DNA from: Breviolum minutum Mf 1.05b.01
Lineage: Eukaryota > Sar > Dinophyceae > Suessiales > Symbiodiniaceae
Reading direction: 5' to 3'
NCBI GenBank assembly: GCA_000507305.1
Contig: DF241111.1
Location: forward strand, 1-64,000
Length of the DNA stretch: 64,000 bases
Shown here: positions 22,134 to 33,101 of the stretch, one piece after another
How positions within the stretch are numbered: position 1 is the first letter of the stretch
How the letters are laid out: the number at the start of each line of letters is the position of its first letter
Notes under the pieces: generated by a model
The model's input: the letters and a program-made list of their open reading frames with translations, nothing else
Told to the model about the DNA's origin: nothing
Databases searched by the model: none
Translations under genes and position numbers: made by a program

Positions 22134-22738
22134 GTGCACATTCAGAGACCAAAAAAAAGAATACGGGAGAACCCGGGCTGAAAGGGATGTTTGGTGGATA
22201 AGGGGAAATGGATGGATCTTTGGAAGATGGCAGAGGGTGTAAAAAAAGAGTGAGAATGAAGAGCACGTGGACTATCCCAGGTACATTCCGGTAAACTGAC
22301 ATAGTGACATAGCAATGGAGAAAATGGAGAATTGACTGTTTGTATAAGATTTTGTTTTTTTTGATGTATTCCTGAATGATCATGTTCCATTTACATGTGA
22401 GTATTACCGGCGAGTAGTGCTGTGTCATGTCCAAACCTCCAATGATTGCCCTTCATGACGTGGATGTCTGCAGTGCCACGATTCCATACTTTTCCACTCC
22501 AGGTATCATCGACCCAACGTGTTCGAATTCTGACGTGTCCTGGATTGAAGAAAGTTGATGGTTGACATGGTTGAGATCTATCATTCGTTGAGTCCTGGCA
22601 AAGCAACATGTAGAGATTGTGGATCCAAGATTTTGCAGGTCCTAAAAAAAATGTAAAAAAAACACATTATTGCTCGCTAGTTTGCGGCATGGCTTTTGTT
22701 TTTGGTGTTTCTATTATTATATTTCCCAAAAATGCTAG

Positions 22739-22845
22739 GAAAAATCAAACACGAACCGCGTGGCTTCCAACAACAACACCCCCAAGGCGTGCAAAGTTGG
22801 CGCTGCAACAACGGCTCCACGAGGAGACCTACCTGGAAAAACCAG
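22739..22845 (+). CDS. exon, gene B
   Basis: After AATGCTAG the frame reads KNQTRTAWLPTTTPPRRAKL and ends with EETYLEKP at a GTGAAA donor. Confidence 0.65.
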
Positions 22846-23737
22846 GTGAAACATGATCCTATTTGGCTATAGTACAACCCCCCCCTACCCGGAAAATTAA
22901 CATGTCCCCCTGAATTAGGAGACCAAAAAGGAAAATGTTTATTTTTCCATCAATTCCTAGGGAATAAATGTTAGTTTTGAGGGGTCCATGTAACTGTTTC
23001 AATTTGGGTTGCTAACATTGGACATTCTTGTTGGAACTCTGGACACAAAGTATTTACTCTAGTAGAGGTGGGAATCCACTGGAAACACCACCGAAATGAA
23101 CATGGAATATCAGAATAACGACGCCCTCTGTGGCAAGCCACCAATTTTGGGGTTCCCAAAGTTTAACCTAGCCCCCAAATGAGCACTTCAAAAGGAAGTC
23201 TTCCCAACCATGGGTGTAGTTTGAGGTCCGGTGTAAGTTTTTTGACCCTCTTGGCCATCTCACATAAAGCTGGATATCACTTGATCTCCCAACTTAGGTG
23301 TTTTCAAAGATTTGTTGTTTGTCATGACAGTTGGGGGAAAAAGATGTTTGTTTTGATGTCTTATGGGTTGAACGACTATAGCAAAAGTCACACCAAGAGT
23401 CCGACCTTTGCTTTTAGACACCATTGACCAGAATTCCTCATGATGGACTGGGAATCACTGATGATTTAACAAAGAAAGTCTTCAAGAACATTGTGATCAA
23501 AAGATTTGAGCAAGATCAAAAATAACACCGACTTGATGTGTTTAGTGTAAGTTGTCAGAAGAAAACACCCACTACCCATCAAGAATCTGGAGAATCACCA
23601 TGTCGCCATTTTGGCATGAACAAATTAAATCCCAGCATGGCAGCCTCCAATATGAACCCATGGATGCTATTCTTAGGTTATCCCTGTTCCCAGTTGGCCA
23701 GTAGTTGCAGTATGATATCACCTGCAAAATAATCAAG

Positions 23738-23919
23738 TGATTGGTCAGGGGTCTACCACAGGGAAGGGGTTGTTCCAAAGGAGTTATGTCTACCAAAATT
23801 TTGGATTCACTATGGAATTGGGCCAATATGAAGCCTTTATGGATGCCATGTTTGATGTTGTTTCTTATCTTGCTTCCGCGGAGCGGGACCTCTCACTCCA
23901 TTGTCCCCAAATTTTTAAG
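23738..23919 (+). CDS. exon, gene B
   Basis: A 61-codon exon, IGQGSTTGKGLFQRSYVYQN at its start, aromatic-rich and then amphipathic (FMDAMFDVVSYLASAERD), ending HCPQIFK at a GTGTAA donor. Its start phase completes a Val codon with the preceding exon. It is among the clearest exons of the window; the family is unknown. Confidence 0.75.
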
Positions 23920-24426
23920 GTGTAACCAACAGACCAATGGATTTGGTCAAATTACAGCAACCTCGCGAAACGACCTAAAGGGCCCCCAAAATGAGTTCCG
24001 TGGAAATCCCCTTATTTCAACATGGTCAATCAGAGGTTGGTGAAATATGATTCCAATTTGGCCAGATGGATTATAAGAAAATACTGACTCATCCAATGGC
24101 CACCCTTTAAACTTTTGGGGATTCCATATTTAGTAGGAAAAATAAAGTTTAAACTTTTATTTAATGGGCCTTTGGCTGAGTAAGAATATCAATAAAAATG
24201 ATTTCTGGATTGTTCTGAGCTAAGACTAGAGGATACCCCCCGTCTGACGGCCCAGACCCAGCTAGCAATAATGAATCCTGTAGGTTGACGGTATGCCCGG
24301 GACGTTTTTTACAGCCTTTGGATCATAAGAAATCCTTAAAGAATCCTACGTGTCATAAGGGGCACCCCGGGGTGCAGGGCGGGTAGAACATGGAACCCAA
24401 GTCACTCATATGGCTCCCGCCGAGAG

Positions 24427-24501
24427 AGTCATGAAGGGAGTCATGAATGGATGGCCATCCGTTGTGCGCAGGAGTTTTCCGTTTGGTGGCGAGAAGGAAA
24501 G
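24427..24501 (+). CDS. exon, gene B
   Basis: Twenty-five codons including EWMAIRCAQEFSVWWREGK before a GTGCCC donor. The phase-0 start fits acceptor GAGAG; an earlier acceptor at 24377 would give a longer version. Confidence 0.65.
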
Positions 24502-24731
24502 GTGCCCGCTAGCTCAAACGCGAATGAAACCCTGGAAATCCGGGGGAACCTTTGAAGGGGTCCTAGAATATTTGCCGACCTTTTTTGTTGGGATGGTTTT
24601 TCCCAACAGGGATCATTTCAAATTTTACAGTATACCCAAATAAGACCCCCCCAAAAAAGGTGGCATACATGTTGCTTCATGCGCAAAATGTGTGGTGTCT
24701 TAATTTGGAGGGATTCTTGTTTCCCTTGCAG

Positions 24732-24773
24732 CACGAACTTCGAGTGGTTCTTATGGGACACACCTGGCCACGG
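24732..24773 (+). CDS. exon, gene B, 3' end ambiguous
   Basis: After TTCCCTTGCAG the frame reads HELRVVLMGHTWPR to a GTATGG donor that keeps phase 0. The frame stays open to 24864, where a GTAAGC donor offers a longer alternative that would not fit the next exon. Confidence 0.55.
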
Positions 24774-25128
24774 GTATGGCCAGTTCCGATTGAAGAATCC
24801 CCGAAGGCCATGATGAAAGACTTAGCCGCCCATAGTTACCCTACCATTTCCCATATGAAGGGATGTAAGCCTACCTGTCTATGAGAAGCTAAGTGATATT
24901 TTGGGATGTTAATTTTGAATCAGAGACATGAGGGGGCCATTGGCTTATGGCAAATCTCTTGCAGGAATTGATATGTGTTGATGTGGGAAATGATTTTAAA
25001 ACGAATTAAAAGGCACCAAAAGATTGATCTGCAGATTGGTTTTAATGCGTTTCACAATGTTTCACATGTTTTTTCTCGCCAAAATTGGAAATGTTGGATG
25101 ATGTTCCGGTTCACCTGATTTTTTTCAG

Positions 25129-25185
25129 ATTAGGTTAAAATCACCAAGTTTGCGATATGAGATGCATTTGCCTGGTGCCTTCAAT
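25129..25185 (+). CDS. exon, gene B
   Basis: Nineteen codons, IRLKSPSLRYEMHLPGAFN, between TTTTTTCAG and a GTACCA donor, phase 0 to 0. Confidence 0.65.
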
Positions 25186-25410
25186 GTACCAGGTACAGCC
25201 ATGTACTACAATGCATCATATCGATTCATCTTCGAATTAGGTACCTCAATCTTTTTCATACTTAGTAAAGTGAATCATTTCCAACAAGTTTTGATGTTTG
25301 CACTTTTTGCCTCCTAATTTTGAGGTCCTTCCCCCTCCAGTTTATCACCGTTTCCACAGTTTATCACAGCAGTTTTCGGGGCGAATCTCCGAATCGTGCT
25401 TCCTTCATAG

Positions 25411-25460
25411 GTGCCTCTACCTGAGTATACCCAACGCAGAGTGACGTTCCTATGCCCAGA
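25411..25460 (+). CDS. exon ending at element C, gene B
   Basis: Reads VPLPEYTQRRVTFLCP after TTCATAG. The frame ends inside GAGCAATGAAAA, the left end of a family C element, so the donor is GCAATG within the element. The result is phase-compatible with the exon at 26553. Confidence 0.6.
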
Positions 25461-25570
25461 GCAATGAAAAAAGGGCCCTTGGTTGTTTAGGGGATGAAAA
25501 ACTACCCGGTATATAGGGTTTATAATAAACCACTATAAGGATCCCAGGATCCCTATCCAAACAACCAGTA
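25459..25570. mobile_element. family C element at a splice donor
   Basis: GAGCAATGAAAAAAGGGCCC, GGTTGTTTAGGGGATGAAAA, TATAATAAACCACTATAAGG, ATCCAAACAACCAGTA: arms GGTTGTTT and AAACAACC are inverted, and GATCC is repeated in the inner stem. Confidence 0.8.
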
Positions 25571-26202
25571 TATGTTGAGATCCAGGGAGATGGAAAGCTG
25601 GTATTTGAATGCTACCAGTAGTTGTGCGGTTAGGTTTGGTTTTGGAGATTACTTGAGGTACACTTGAGATATCTAAGATTCCCCAAGAAAAGTTTTAAAT
25701 ATCGCTGGGTGCTAAGTGCGTATGTTTGTTTCAACAGTTGAAGTTGGAATGATCTTTATGTTGGGTGTCTTGACAAAATGGATGAAAAACAAGATTATTT
25801 GATAGTCTATATGGCTTCTTGTTTTGGTTCCTCTGAGGTATCCTGATAGATCTTTTGTGGATTTTGATGAATCCACGCTCTGTTTGTCCGAGATCCACGC
25901 TGGAAATAAAACACATTATTTTGGTGTCAAATCGCAGTCACTAATCCACACATCATATCCAAGTTGATCATGGAGTTTTTAAGTCAAAAAAGTTGCTGGC
26001 TTCCCAACTGAATTTGGAATTCTTTGTGACCGTTGTGGGGATGGTGAAAACGTGACCCGAACTCAAAGGTTAAGTCTTGACCTCCAAGTCCGGGGTCCGG
26101 GATAGAAAGGTCACGACTTGAATCACGAAGTTTTTAGAATTAATTATTCGATATTTGCTTATATGTACAGGTTTTCCGCACCTGATTTATCAAACCCATA
26201 GC

Positions 26203-26283
26203 ATCCATGTATGGTATATTTACCTACATTTACCCAAAAGATCAAGCAAATGGAGGTAAATATACCATACAGGGATGCTATGG
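26203..26283. repeat. family F near-perfect hairpin
   Basis: CATAGCATCCATGTATGGTA and TACCATACAGGGATGCTATG form arms of about 35 bp, including TATTTACCTACATTT against AAATGGAGGTAAATA, around a short loop. Confidence 0.85.
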
Positions 26284-26552
26284 GTTTGAATTGTTTTGTA
26301 CTTGTAACATTGATTCCGAAAAAATCGGTCGTTCAACTCCCAATGCTATTTTTCTGAAAGTGTTTCCCCAAGCTCCAAACCAACCAGACAATTCCTTGAA
26401 AAACTTTTTGTAAAAGCATCTTTGAAATTCCTTGTTGCAATAAATACATCCTTTGATTCCCTCCAAGTTTGGTACTTATGTGATTGATTTAGTAAACCCA
26501 CCCCTCCAAAAAAAACAGCAAGTAAAGTCTGTTGAGGTAAAAAAAACATCAG

Positions 26553-26607
26553 GGAAAATCCATCAATTCAAATCCTTCACCCCCCAACAAAAATGGCGGC
26601 TGCCAAG
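26553..26607 (+). CDS. exon, gene B
   Basis: Reads ENPSIQILHPPTKMAAAK (the first codon is split) between AACATCAG and a GTGGTG donor and fits both neighbouring phases. Two other frames are open, one with PQQKWRLPRWWDRKP, so the frame rests on phase alone. Confidence 0.5.
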
Positions 26608-27047
26608 GTGGTGGGACCGTAAGCCACCTTTGCCTTTTGAACTTCAGATCCAATCAAGATCCAAGGAACATCCCGGGTGAAATGGAGTTCAAGAGCAACG
26701 TTGCGACATTTAGATATGATATATTTAGTTATTTAGATCAGTGATATTAGCAGAAAGTCGAAAAAAAACAAGATCGGTTTAGTAAGGTGGCTCTATAAAA
26801 GGCCCAAGAGATATTATTCATTTAGACATTTAGATATATTTAAGGATAGTTTATAAGCTACAGTCCAAGTACTAACTTCTTGTCACATCCTACTTTTTGT
26901 TGGGGCCGTTCCAAAAAAAATACAAAACTGACAGATCCTCCTTCCGCCCTTGTCTTTCCTGTTTTTGAGAGGCACCGATTGGTGTTTCACGGCAGCTGGA
27001 AATAACGGAAACCAATTGACTTGGATCCTTCCAGTTTGGCTTCCAAG

Positions 27048-27124
27048 GATGACATCAACGTCCAATCTGAGCAAAGCGAACACAAATTCACGCCGTTTTT
27101 TAACAACACCCCAAATGGTTTACT
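27048..27124 (+). CDS. exon, gene B
   Basis: After CTTCCAAG the frame reads DDINVQSEQSEHKFTPFFNN and ends at a GTAGGA donor. Confidence 0.6.
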
Positions 27125-27499
27125 GTAGGATCCGGGAATCCCCCCACCCATTTGTTTTTCATAATTCAGGTTTAGGAATAATAGTAAGTTGGCCAGATCA
27201 ATGGTGTGATTTGCAAAACCGTATATATCATCATAGTTTGGTTGTTTGAATTCGAGCTCTAGACGGCTTACATGTTTCTGAAAATTGAAGTGATATGGCT
27301 ATGCCCCGACATGTTTGAGTAACATTGCGGTGATACTGTATGAAGAGAACGGCTGAATCACGTTTCACGATCCACGATCCCAACAAGATGATTAAGAGGA
27401 CAATATGAGACCCAAAAGGCACCATGTAACCGGCCTGGCATTTTTGGGTGCTGACAATTTTCCATGGTGAAACCATCCGAGATGTGTTTGGTTTCTTAG

Positions 27500-27587
27500 G
27501 GGCGCACCCCCCATCCTCAACATCCGACCGCAGGACCGCGTGCGAATCTTTGATCCGCGTTTTCTCTATTTACAGCGCATCATCAAG
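27500..27587 (+). CDS. exon with possible GA donor, gene B
   Basis: After TTTCTTAG the frame reads APPILNIRPQDRVRIFDPRF with G/C-rich third positions. It ends LQRIIK at AAG followed by GAGTCA, a GA donor that keeps phase 0; a GT donor at 27602 would not. Confidence 0.55.
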
Positions 27588-27616
27588 GAGTCACGGGAGG
27601 GGTTGTTGGGAGAGAG

Positions 27617-27830
27617 ATGGCAACAACAACAACAACAACAAGGAACAAACAATCACTGTGGCCCCGTCCTTCTTCTTTGTTTCTACCTTATTCTACAAAC
27701 AAAGACTGTGGCCCCGTTGTTGTTCTCACCCCCNAACAACAACATTTTCCATCATCATCATCATCATCATCATCATCGTCGTCGTCGTCGTCATCATCAT
27801 CATCATTTATCATATATTTATATATATCAT
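27617..27830. repeat. CAA and ATC/GTC microsatellites
   Basis: (CAA)n at about 27620-27645 and (ATC)n(GTC)n(ATC)n at 27752-27806, with one N at 27734. The 187-residue open frame spanning them is a repeat artefact. Confidence 0.9.
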
Positions 27831-27894
27831 CATATTTCATCAAGCAACATTATGGAACCCTGAATTCGGAATCTTGAAGTCGAGAATTTCCCAG

Positions 27895-27981
27895 GCCCGA
27901 CGAGAGCGCCGAAAGGCCAAAGCTGCCGAATGGACCGAGGAGCGGAAGAAGATCTTGCAAGACAGGCTCAGATTCCTCAGA
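27895..27981 (+). CDS. exon encoding a charged helix, gene B
   Basis: Twenty-nine codons, ARRERRKAKAAEWTEERKKI then LQDRLRFLR, phase 0 to 0, between TTTCCCAG and GTTTTT. A strongly helical, coiled-coil-like composition. Confidence 0.75.
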
Positions 27982-28270
27982 GTTTTTTTGGGGGGCAACA
28001 TCACACCGTGAAGATTCTTGACTTCGGCATTCCGGGAAGTAGTGAATTTATTTGACTTCTAGTCACTTCCATACCTTAAAAAAAGTAGTCTCAAAGCATA
28101 TTTCTTTTTCATTGGCTGATTTCAATCATCTTGGAATGGGTTTAATGCTATCTCTTGTCAAAACCGCACATGTCATGTTTTGTTTGTAAAGAAACTCCGT
28201 TGTTTATATTTGCACCTAAGATGTATGTCCCCAACAAACAGTTTCCCGGTAGATTCCACTTGGACCTTAG

Positions 28271-28345
28271 GGAAGAAAAGAAGAAGGACCGACAGCAACA
28301 AGCATTGCAGGCGCGAAACATGTTAGTTTCGGGCAGAGGAAAAAG
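28271..28345 (+). CDS. exon encoding a charged helix, gene B
   Basis: Reads EEKKKDRQQQALQARNMLVS then GRGK, between GGACCTTAG and a GTAGGG donor. The upstream phase is not reconciled, so a small exon may be missing. Confidence 0.65.
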
Positions 28346-28610
28346 GTAGGGAAATGAGTAAGAGAAGTTCCTTATTGATAAATAAATCCAGGTTAGATGA
28401 AAACATGTGTCATCGTCTCAGTTACGACTAGTACTCAGTTTGTTCATGTGTGTTGTGTTTTGAACTAAGTTTTGATATGGGAGGTTATACTGATGGATTT
28501 TTGTTATCGGAGATTCGCAATTTGCTAGGAGAGCGTACATTTTATTTGGAGGCTCTTAATCTTGAGATACCCCTAAATGAGCCATGAAAAACAACTGTTG
28601 ACATTTGATT

Positions 28611-28739
28611 GAATCCTGGTTGTTTACTAAGGATCCTTATTTCATGGTTAAATCATTGGTATAACCCCCACAAAACTTCGTAGTATAGTACCTACATATA
28701 ATATATACCCTAAGCAGGTCTTTTTTTTCATTGCTCAAA
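28611..28739. repeat. family C element, inverted copy
   Basis: Runs from CCTGGTTGTTTACTAAGGAT to TTTTTTTCATTGCTC, the reverse complement of the other copies' left end. Confidence 0.75.
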
Positions 28740-29033
28740 TATACCTATCGTTGATAACGTGGGAATCAATATACCGCACCTGGGATTCTGACCGTCGCAG
28801 GATGACATGTCTCTTTTTGGTCGGATCCCACCTTCACTTTCTACTGTTACTATGGGGGGGGGGGGTAGATCCAAATGATCCTGGCCACACATCACATCAA
28901 CGTGTATACTTTATGTTTTTTCCTTACTTGGAGAAAAAGGAGCCAAATTGACCTGCGTATTTTTTCAACTGGGTTGGTTGATAGTGTGGGAATCATTACC
29001 CAACACACTTCCATTTTTTTTCTACTTGGAAAG

Positions 29034-29145
29034 CTGTGAACTCAAAGGCGGTCTCTGGAGCACATTGCGGAGGTTTGTTGGGAAGCACCTTGGAGGAAAA
29101 GAAGATGGAGAGAAATGCTTCCTTGGAAATGCAAAAAACAACTAG
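29034..29145 (+). CDS. terminal exon of gene B
   Basis: In the frame that fits the preceding exon it reads CELKGGLWSTLRRFVGKHLG and ends NAKNN at a TAG stop (29143-29145). The stop overlaps the target site of a family E element. A second frame (AVNSKAVSGAHCGG) is also open and would need a downstream exon. Confidence 0.55.
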
Positions 29146-29238
29146 GTGGTGGTTTCAAATATTATTTATGTTCACCCCTAATTCAGGGAGGAAGATTCTC
29201 ATTTTGGCTATTTTTTCAACTGGCTTCAAACCACCAAC
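29145..29238. mobile_element. family E element at a TAG
   Basis: GGTGGTGGTTTC ... CCACCAAC, flanked by TA on both sides and then G. Read as an intron (29146-29241, GTGGTG...ACTAG) its removal restores TAG exactly. Confidence 0.85.
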
Positions 29239-29302
29239 TAGTAACTAGATAAATCATGTTGAAATTGAGAAGAAAAAAAACGTGTTTATTTGTCATAGTG
29301 CA

Positions 29303-29418
29303 TACTGTTGATGGTTCAGAAATCCCAAACAACCACCTGGGATGTATAGCACCTTGTAAACAATGGGATAAGCTACCAACCTCAACTGGTGATCGCCGGA
29401 TGTCTTCCATCAACAGTA
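29303..29418. mobile_element. family A element, TA-flanked, inverted core
   Basis: TA-CTGTTGATGGTTCAG ... CTTCCATCAACAG-TA. The inner core is the reverse complement of most copies. Confidence 0.85.
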
Positions 29419-29419
29419 A

Positions 29420-30494
29420 TTACCATATCTTGTGACAAAAATAAAAGGTGGATGGAAATATGTGGCAGCATGTTTTCTTGCATTTTTTGATCCTCGGATA
29501 AATTTGTGGCACAATTCCCTTTAACCTCAAAAAGAACAAACGTACATGTGTTTGGTTGCTGTGAATATTAGCAATGTTTTAATTCTACGCGGATCGCAGG
29601 AGAAATGATCCAGTTTCATGAATGTTCTTCAAATTGAGTAGTGACCAAAGCCCTAGGTATTTGATGGTACAGTATTTGCTGTATATAGGGGATTATACTA
29701 CCCTGTTAAAACAAACTACCAACTAGAAAAGAAGGAATCATGTCATAGGCCCTAGGCCATGAAAGATCTTCACCGACAAGAGTGCTCACCCTTTCGCTAC
29801 TAAGACCTGGGCTATTTACTGCCAGACAAGCGCCGCTCGCTCTCATGAAAACACGTAGGGCCCGTTTCACTGCTTTAAAACTCCTTCCGCGAATGAAGAA
29901 AAGTTGTGGGGTGGGGGGGCAAGAGGTGGAGAAGGTCTCTAGAAAACTCTGGAAAAAGATCCCATGATTTCATGATTCAAAAAGTTCCAAAGCCACTAAA
30001 GTGAAAGAGAAATGCCCTGCACTACAGTCTTTTCTGATACAGGCTGTGATTTATTTCCTTTTTGCAAGAGTGATGAGATGTCCACATTTTCTGCAAAGCG
30101 CAGTTGCGATTGAAATTGACCATTGGGTGAGTATGGCATTATGTGTCGATATGTGTTGTATCCGTTTGCACCAAGGGGTTAAGCAATGATGATGAGATGA
30201 GGACGCCTCAGTCATTGGTGTGGTTTTATTGGTGTGAATTTTACTTGGAGTGGCTTGACAATTACATCATTTCGCAATATGTCTCATCCAATATCACTCA
30301 GATCAGTCCATGCATTATATTATTATATGCAGATTTAGGATATACTCCATATATACAAACAAATAGCACATGCTACAAATAGGTCTATATAAAATATGAT
30401 ATCAATTATATGTATGATTTATATAGAGCTGTATGAATATAATATATGTACAGTACAAGTTATGTATTTCCCTGGGTTTTGACCCCCTTCCTAG
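29420..30494. other. intergenic or intronic, no supported exon
   Basis: Contains a fragment resembling family C (TATATAGGGGATTATACTA near 29680) and AT-rich DNA near 30340-30460. Probably holds the boundary between gene B and region C; no promoter motif is evident. Confidence 0.5.
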
Positions 30495-30592
30495 TAACAG
30501 TGGCAAACACGAAGCCCCGCAGGTGCCACCACCGACTCCCAACCACGTTCTGCGACGCCGCGTTTCTTGGGTCGAAAGCGAGCTGACCGTCG
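30495..30592 (+). CDS. exon, region C
   Basis: Reads NSGKHEAPQVPPPTPNHVLR and ends VSWVESELTV at a GTGGGT donor. G/C-rich third positions contrast with the AT-rich flanks. Confidence 0.65.
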
Positions 30593-30842
30593 GTGGGTGT
30601 TGGAAGATGACTTCAAAGAAGACATATTTTTGGGATGAAAAACAATTTCAAATCCGAAGTGGTTGTTTAATGTATAGTAAAGTGTATTTGTTTTTTTAAT
30701 ACGTTGTTTAAGAAAACAAAAATGCTAAATGGAATTCTTTTGATCTGAGAGTCTGAGAATTTCCTCTGAAAACGTCAGTATAAGCGACCAAGCTTCACCC
30801 AAAACTAAAGTCCCAAAAGATTTACAGTTACAAATGCTGGAT

Positions 30843-30953
30843 TACACCCCTGAAGTTTAACATGGAACCTGAAAATCAAGCAATGGAAAAGGGAGATTCC
30901 TTTTGGAAACCATCATTTTTCAGGTTCCAGCCGTTAAACTTCAGAGGGGTGCA
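30843..30953. mobile_element. family D element
   Basis: ACACCCCTGAAGTTTAACAT and GTTAAACTTCAGAGGGGTG form the arms; AACCTGAAAAT is mirrored by TTTTTCAGGTTCC inside. Confidence 0.85.
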
Positions 30954-31516
30954 TCCATGGCTGTGTTAGATTTTTTGGAGGGTACGAACCATCACTCTCT
31001 GGGTCGTTTTTAGGTCAGAGTTTTGCAGAAGCTTCACCGAAAAAACCGGAGGTGGGCGAGGTGTTGTTGAACATCGTGGTGGGGGTTTGGCTTCAGGTGT
31101 CCAGAAATCTCCAACAGGACCCACTGAACGGACCCCTCAACCTGAGTATCTAATAGCTCTAGCAACTTACCTAGGGGTCCGTTGGTAAGGTCCCATTCAA
31201 TTTTTGATGGATGGTGGTATTTTTTTGTTTGATGTCATTTTTTAATTGAAAACAGAACTCCGAAGAATGATGGAATTTTGGGAAAATCTGATCGATCGGT
31301 GATGGGTGTCAGATATTTTGTCCGTGATACTTTACCCAAATATTCCATGCAAAAGATTTGATCCAACTTGACCTTCGCATATTTTATGAGTTGTGTTGAA
31401 AGTTGAAACCACCAACATATAGTGATAATCGTTCTTTTTTGGCTTAGGGATTCTTTATCTCCACCTTTCACTTATGATCTCTGACTATGACGGGGTTGTA
31501 TGCTGCCAGTATGCAG

Positions 31517-31659
31517 GCAGCCAGCCAGTGGCAAGTTTGAAGGGATTTTGCTTTAGGGATCCCTTTGGGTCACTGGAATCCTCAACGGCTCAACCCCAAT
31601 GGATGCACAAATATTCAGCGCTATGGGCCGTTTTTGTGTTTGCTACGAATGTTTTGCAG
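31517..31659 (+). CDS. exon with hydrophobic segment, region C
   Basis: Start phase fits the exon at 30495. It reads SQPVASLKGFCFRDPFGSLE and ends with MHKYSALWAVFVFATNVLQ, a possible membrane or buried helix, at a GTATTT donor. Confidence 0.6.
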
Positions 31660-31992
31660 GTATTTTTTGTTGCGGGAAAAAAAAATCCATCAAAAAGAAA
31701 ATGTCCAAAAAGCTGATTCAGCGTTGAGGGAAGGTAATTGAAGAGTTGCCTAGACGATGAAATGTCGAAAAAGAGTTCCGGGACTAAGATGAACAATACA
31801 TATCTTAATAGTTTGATATGTTGTAAGTACGTCTTTATTATATTCAGATGTCTATATTATCCAAGACCTTGATGAAAATTTACGAATGTGTTTTCAGAGA
31901 TATCCCAAGTTAGGTTTCTTGTTTCAAGATTTGTTCCGGACCCCATGGGAAGAACAGGGTGGAGGTGGTTTTGCCAAAAAAATGGTGCCCAG

Positions 31993-32087
31993 GCAGCAGC
32001 GAATCCAAGCGAATCCAAAAAGTCGACACGCTTGAGGCGAGGATTTAGGGCCCCACCTGGAGCCACCGGGAAAACAAAACGACCCCG
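31993..32087 (+). CDS. basic exon, region C
   Basis: Reads AAANPSESKKSTRLRRGFRA then PPGATGKTKRP to a GTTGGT donor, whose phase fits the exon at 33102. A second donor 4 bp downstream would give phase 0. Confidence 0.6.
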
Positions 32088-32987
32088 GTTGGTGGGATGA
32101 TGGCGTTCCATTGAAATATATCCTGGTTGTTGTTTAAGAAATGACGGGATTCCTTTGGGATCCGCAAATAAATGGATGGAATTATGTTTGAAAAGAATCC
32201 TCCAGAATTTACCGTAGTGTAGTTTTTTTCATTCCCCGAAAATATGCCTTTATGCCCTAAACAGCCCCGAAGTCCCTCTTTTCATTGCTCACTTGGTTGG
32301 GTTTGGAGAGTTTGTTGAGTTTTTTTCTGGCATGGATCAATCACTGGTTTTTGTTTGGATTAAGAGATGATACCCCGAAGGGTTGATGTAAGTTAAAAGG
32401 GGTTGTTTTACCCATTTGCTTTGTGTGATGTGATTTTCCTGTATCTAACATCAATGACTGTAGATTCGGCCCCAAAATTGGTGGTTTATGGATGGTTGCC
32501 CTGACTAAAAGGACATATTTTATGAATTTATTGCAGGTTTGACTAGTACAGAAATAGACCACCAGCCACGGAAGTGGCATTTTAATTTTGATCTGAAAGT
32601 GTGTAGACAAAACAACTTCTATATAACTTCCACTCGACACAGGGAGAATCTTGGAGACTCTACTGAAAGTTAGATGTTTATCCTAAAGGGACCTAAGATT
32701 TACGGAGTCCTTTAGTTTGTGTTTCATGAATTTAGAGATGTTACTTTCTCTATGCCCTTTTCAAGCGGGCAATCTACCTGCTTTCCTCCGGAGATCATGG
32801 TTTTTTAGGAATCAGACATTTTCAGATAGCTGCTTCTTGATACTTTAAGTTGCATTACCCATAAAATGTGTCTAGAATCTCGAAAGCCTCAAAATAAGGG
32901 TCTGAAACTAGCCAAAAGTCCCTGAAAATAGGCCTTTTTTTTTCAAGCCCCCTGAAGGAAATGTTCATTTTTCCAACACATTGTTGT

Positions 32988-33067
32988 TTTTCATCCCTAT
33001 TTGGGGAAATGATCCAATTTGACGTTCGCATATTTTTTTAAAAAGGGGTTGGTTCAACCACCAACTC
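32988..33067. repeat. family E element, 3' part
   Basis: Keeps GGGGAAATGATCCAATTTGA, GCATATTTTTT and GGTTGGTTCAACCACCAACT. The left end is lost. Confidence 0.7.
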
Positions 33068-33101
33068 CAACTGATTTTCAGTGGCTTGGAAACCCTCATA
33101 G

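Larger units (their letters stand above)
22047..29145 (+). other. gene B span (unrecognised multi-exon protein)
   Basis: I do not recognise this protein. Thirteen exons on the + strand mostly join with matching phases and end at a stop codon within the last exon. The deduced product has an acidic helix at its known start, a globular middle rich in Trp and aromatic residues (23738-25460), then two strongly charged helical exons (27895-28345) that look like coiled coil, and a basic C-terminal segment. No signal peptide or membrane segment is visible. One intron appears to use a GC donor (25461) and one a GA donor (27588). The start codon was not found. Confidence 0.55.

Noticed and set aside
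29036..29145. Alternative reading AVNSKAVSGAHCGGLLGS of the last gene B exon
   Set aside because: It is open, but its phase does not match the preceding exon and it meets a stop just after the E element is removed; kept only as an alternative.
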